Source: Tenacibaculum sp. MAR_2009_124 (GTDB lineage: Bacteria; Bacteroidota; Bacteroidia; Flavobacteriales; Flavobacteriaceae). Taken from it: a stretch of 64,000 nucleotides of DNA. The stretch is taken from the NCBI RefSeq assembly GCF_900105455.1, contig NZ_FNSF01000001.1, positions 5,001-69,000 of the forward strand, in the 5' to 3' direction. Below the pieces are notes generated by a model. It worked only from the letters and a program-made list of their open reading frames with translations. It was not told where the DNA came from and ran no database searches. The position numbers and the translations under genes are program-made. Below, one piece after another: positions 56,301 to 62,300 of this stretch (positions within the stretch are counted from its first letter, which is position 1; every line of letters begins with the position of its first letter).

Positions 56301-59300
56301 GAATAGAAATTGTTAGTGGTCATGAGCGCACAAATTACCCATTTTCATTGAATGTTGATGATTATGGAAAGGATTTTAAATTAACGGCTCAGATTGATGG
56401 TAGTGTTGATACACAACGCGTATTAGCTTTTATGGAAGAAGCTTTGGTACAACTTGTAGAAGGATTACAATCAGAAGAAATAGTACCAGTTGCAGCCTTA
56501 TCAATTTTAGCAAAAGAAGAGAAAGTACAATTATTAGAGACTTTCAACAACACTCATGCAGAGTATCCATTAGATAAAACATTGGTTGATTTATTTGCAG
56601 AACAAGTAATTAAATCACCAGAAGCAATTGCTGTTGTTTTTGAAGGTGAAGCATTAACCTTTGCTGAGTTAGACGAGCGTTCAAATCAGTTAGGACATTA
56701 TCTGCGTGAGCAAGGAGTTATCCCAGATACTTTGGTCGGTATTTGTATTGAGCGAAGCATTGAAATGCTGGTTAGCATTTTAGGAATCTTGAAATCGGGA
56801 GGAGCGTATGTGCCAATCGATCCAGAATATCCAGAAGATCGTATTGAGTATATGTTATCGGATGCTGAGATCAAATTGGTATTAACGAGCGCAAAAGTTG
56901 ATTCAGAAGTATTAGGAGATCGAGACGATATTACTACAGTTGCGTTAGACAATCAATGGGAAACTGTAGCAAGTTATTCAATAGATGCTTTAACTCCAGT
57001 AGTATCTCCAGAGAATTTGGCCTATGTAATTTATACTTCAGGAAGTACAGGAAAGCCAAAAGGAGTAATGAATCAGCACAATGGTATTGTAAATCGTTTG
57101 TTATGGACGCAATCAGAATACCAATTGACTTCAGAGGATACTATTTTACAAAAAACAACTTTCAGTTTCGATGTATCGGTATGGGAATTATTATGGGGGA
57201 CTATTAGTGGATCGAAATTAGTATTTGCAAAACCAGAAGGACATAAAGATGCACGTTACTTAAAAGATATTATAGAAGAGCACAAAATCACAACAATGCA
57301 CTTTGTACCATCGATGTTGAGAGTGTTCTTAGAAGAAATAGCCTCAGGAGATTGTGATTCTTTACGTCGTGTAATTTGTAGTGGAGAAGCCTTACAGGTA
57401 GATCATGTAGCTTTATTCAATGAGAAATTCACAGGAGTAGCATTACACAATTTATATGGACCCACGGAAGCAGCGATTGATGTAAGTTATTGGCCAGTTC
57501 CATTAAACAAAGAAATTAGTAGTGTATTAATTGGACGTCCAGTAGCCAATACAAGTTTATATGTACTGGATGATTCAATGAACTTAGCACCGATTGGAGT
57601 TGCAGGAGAATTATGTATTGGAGGAGTTCAGGTAGCTAGAGGCTATTTAAACAAAGAAGAATTAACCAATGAGAAATTCATTCCGAATCCATTTAAAGAA
57701 GGAGATAGAATTTATAAGACAGGAGATTTAGCCCGTTGGTTACCTGATGGAACGATAGAATATATTGGAAGAAAAGATAATCAAGTAAAGATCCGTGGAT
57801 ACAGAATTGAATTAGGAGAGATAGAAAATACATTATCATCATTAGAGAGCATCAGTCAATGTTGTGTGCTAGCAAAAGACGATAGTATAGGAAGCAAGCG
57901 CTTAGTAGCCTATGTAGTTCCAAGCGGAGAATTTGATAAAGAAAATATTCAAAACGAATTAAAAGAGATTCTTCCAGAGTATATGGTACCTGGATTATGG
58001 GTTGAGTTGGAAGCAATGCCATTGACAGTGAATGGTAAATTAGATAGAAAAGCGTTGCCAGAACCAGACGGCTCATTATTATCAACCAAAGAATATGTTG
58101 CTCCAAGAAACGTAAAGGAAGCACAAATAGCTACTATTTGGCAAGATGTATTAGGGCTAGAAAAGATTGGTGTTCATGATAATTTCTTTGAATTAGGAGG
58201 GCATAGTTTACTTGTTGTTCAGTTAATCTCACGTTTACAAAAACTGAATTATCATATTGAAGTTAAAGATATTTTTTCTAATCCAACTATTGCAGAAATT
58301 GCAGAAAAAGTATCCTCAGGAGCTGCAGTATATCAAGTTCCAGCAAATGGAATTATTCCAGAAGTGGATCATATCATTCCAGCAATGGTTCCTTTATTAG
58401 GTTTTGCTCAAGAAGATATTGATGCAGTAGTTTCAAAAGTTGAAGGAGGCGTATCGAATATTGAAGATATCTATCCATTATCACCATTACAAGAAGGAAT
58501 GTATTTTCACTATTTAATGAGTAATAAGGAGCAAGGAGATCCATATATTTTATCTAACCTATTATCTTTTGAAGATTCAGAAAAACGCGATTCTTTTATA
58601 GAAGCTTTACAGTTTGTAGTGAATCGTCATGATGTATTGAGAACATGTTTTGTAAGTGAAGGTTTACCAAAAGCGGTTCAAGTTGTTCAAAAGGAAGCAG
58701 AATTATCCATTGAAGAGTTAAAGTTTGAAAAAACAACAGATGTTTTATTAGAATTAAAGACTTTAACTGCTCCTGGAAATCAATGGATGGATGTCGCAAA
58801 ACCTCCATTATTAAAACTAAAATCTGCTGATGATTTAGAAAATAATGGATGTTATTTGATTATTAATCAACACCATTTAGTATTAGATCATATTGGTTTA
58901 GAAAAAGTGATTGTTGAAATAGAACACTATTTATCAGGAAATAAAGAAAATTTACCAGTTCCTGTTTTATATAGAGATTTTATTGGGCATACTTTGCACT
59001 CTCAAGCCACAAACAATAGTGAATCGTATTTCAGAAATTTATTTGAGAATATCGAAGAGCCAACCTACCCATTTGAATTGTCAGATGTTCAAGGAGATGG
59101 AAGTAATGTGGAAGAATATGGGGCTTTATTAACGAAAAATTTAAGTGAAGAAATACGAAGTGTTAGTCATGAGTTAAGAATGAGTCCAGCCGTATTATTC
59201 CATGCAGCTTATGGTATTGTAATTGGAAGATGCAGTAATCGCGATTATGCGATTTTTGGGTCATTGTTCTCTGGACGTTTACAAGGAGCATCAAACTCTG

Positions 59301-62300
59301 CTGATTCATTAGGTTTGTTTATTAATACTTTACCATTTTTAACCGAGTTAAACGGAAATGTTACAGACTACATTGATAGCGTTAAAATTAGATTAAATGA
59401 GTTTTTATCCTATGAACAAAGTGCTTTAGCTGATATTCAAAGCTGGAGTGGAATTTCTAACGATGTACCATTATTTAGCGCTTTATTAAACTATCGACAT
59501 TCTACAGGAACTTCAGATGAAGAAAGAAATACGCTAAATTTAGGAATTACAGCTATTGAAGGTCATGAAAGAACGAATTATCCGTTTACTTTAAGTATCG
59601 ATGATTATGGAAATGACTTCAAAATAGATGCTCAGGTTAGTGGGAGTATTGCTCCAAACCGTATAGTTGATTTCATGCAAGAAGCTCTAATCGAACTATT
59701 AGAAGGTTTAAAATCTGAAAAATCAATTGGTAGTATAGCTATTTTACCGAAAGACGAAGAACTCAAATTATTAGAAATATCAGATAATGCTTCAACAGCA
59801 TTTCCTTCAGACAAAACAATAATTGATTTATTTCAAGAGCAGGTAAGAAGTAATCCAAATGCCATTGCATTAATTTATGAAGGAAAAGAATTAAGTTATA
59901 AAGATTTAGATTCTAGGTCTAATCAGTTAGCTCATTATCTAAGAGAGCAAGGAGTTCAACCAGATACTTTAGTTGGTATTTGTTTAGAACGAGGTTTTGA
60001 TATGATTGTTGGTATTCTAGGGGTTTTAAAATCTGGTGGAGCTTATGTTCCAGTGGATCCAGGCTATCCAGAAGATCGAATTGAGTATACACTATCGGAT
60101 GCAGGAATTAAGTTGGTTGTAAGTGATGAATCTAGTAAGGAAGTTTTAAACAATAAAACTGAGCTTAATATAATTTCTTTAGATGGAGATTGGAATATGA
60201 TTTCAACATTTTCATCGGAAGAATTAAGCAAGGTTGTTTCACCAACTAATTTAGCTTATGTAATTTATACTTCAGGGAGTACTGGAAAACCAAAAGGAGT
60301 TTTAATAGAGCATTTAAATGTTGTTCGTTTATTCAAGAATGATGAATGTTTGTTTGATTTCAACTCTAATGACGTTTGGACTTTATTCCACTCTTTCTGT
60401 TTTGATTTCTCAGTTTGGGAAATGTATGGAGCCTTATTATTTGGTGGTCGTTTGGTAATTGTTCCGAAGGCGATAACAAAAGATACGATAGCTTTCAGTA
60501 ATTTATTAGTAAAAGAGGGAGTTACAGTATTAAATCAAACACCAAGTTCTTTTTATACGCTGCAAGAACAATACGTATCAATAGCCAACGAAAGCACAAT
60601 TCGCTATGTTGTTTTTGGAGGAGAAGCTTTGAATCCAAGTTATTTAGCAAGATGGAAGAAGCTATATTCTAACACTAAGCTTATCAACATGTACGGTATT
60701 ACAGAAACTACGGTTCATGTTACCTACAAAGAAATTACCGAAGCTGATGTTAACAATTCTGTTAGTACTATTGGTGCTGCCATTCCGACACTAAGTTGTT
60801 ATATCGTAGATGATAATTTAAACTTGGTTCCACAAGGAGTTATAGGAGAATTATGTGTTGGAGGTAGTGGAGTTTCCAGAGGTTATTTGAATAGAGAAGC
60901 TTTAACAAACGAGCGATTTGTTCCCAATCCATTTAGTAATGATACCAATTCCCGTTTGTATAAATCAGGAGATTTAGGTCGTTGGTCCTCAGATGGAACA
61001 ATTGAATATATCGGAAGGAAAGATGCACAAGTTAAGATTCGCGGATATCGTATTGAATTAGGAGAAATAGAATCAATATTATCAAAAGTAGCAGGCATTC
61101 AGAGTAGCTGTGTTTTAGCTAAAGAAGATGGTACAGGAAACAAACGTTTAATCGGATATATAGTTAAAGATAAGGTTTTAAATAAAGAGCTAATCCAATC
61201 GGAATTAAAAAGGAGTTTACCAGAGTATATGGTACCTCAAATATGGATTGAATTAGAAGAAATGCCATTAACATCAAATGGTAAATTAGATAAAAAGTCA
61301 CTTCCTGAACCAGATGGATCGTTATTATCAACTAAAGAATATGTTGCTCCACGAAATTTAAAAGAAGCACAAATAACTACTATTTGGCAAGAAGTATTGA
61401 GTATAGAAAAGGTTGGTGTTTATGATAATTTCTTTGAGTTAGGAGGACATAGTTTATTGGTTGTTCAATTGATATCTCGTTTACAAAAACTGAATTATCA
61501 TATTGAAGTTAAAGATATTTTCTCTAGTCCAACAATAGCTGAAATTGCAGAAAAAGTATCATCTGAAGTTTCAGTATACGAAGTTCCAGCTAATGGAATT
61601 ACTGAGGATACAGATCGCATTGTTCCAGAGATGGTTCCATTATTAGATTTTGATCAAGAAGATATAGATAAAGTTGTGTCAAAAGTTCCTGGAGGTGTTT
61701 CGAACATTGAAGACATATATCCTTTGGCTCCATTGCAGGAAGGAATTTATTTCCATTATTTAATGAGCAATGAAGAAGAAGGAGACCCTTATATTTTACC
61801 AAATTTATTGTCTTTTGAAAGCGAAGAGAAACGTAATTCTTTTATAGAAGCTTTAGAGTTTGTGGTAAATAGACATGATGTATTACGAACTAGCTTTTTA
61901 AGTGAAGGTTTACCAAAAACTGTTCAAGTAGTTCAAAGGAAAGTACATTTGTCTATAGAACATCTCACCTTTCATTCTTCTCAGGATATAGCGTCAGAAT
62001 TAGAAATATTAGGTTCACCAGGAAATCAGTGGATGGATATTTCTGAAGCACCATTATTAAGATTAAAATCTATAAATGATGTTGAGAATAATGTATACTA
62101 TTTATTGATTAATCAACACCATATGGTATTGGATCATATTGGGTTGAAAAAAGTAATTCTAGAAATAGAGCAATATTTATCAGGAAATGCAGCAAATCTT
62201 TCTGCTCCTGCTCTATATAGAAATTTCATAGCACATACGTTACATCAGCAATCGTCAAATGATAGTGAAGCTTACTTTGGAAAATTATTAGGTTCTATAG

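Noticed and set aside
28177..61802. Many 60-126 codon open frames on the minus strand (and a few on plus) inside the NRPS gene
   Set aside because: They are antisense or out-of-frame shadows of one continuous coding frame. The same shadow recurs in each near-identical module, and the translations are Leu-rich or Ser-rich without family motifs.
29311..62000. Separate epimerisation domains
   Set aside because: Carriers read GGHSL rather than the GGDSI usual before E domains, and only one C-type domain lies between successive carriers.
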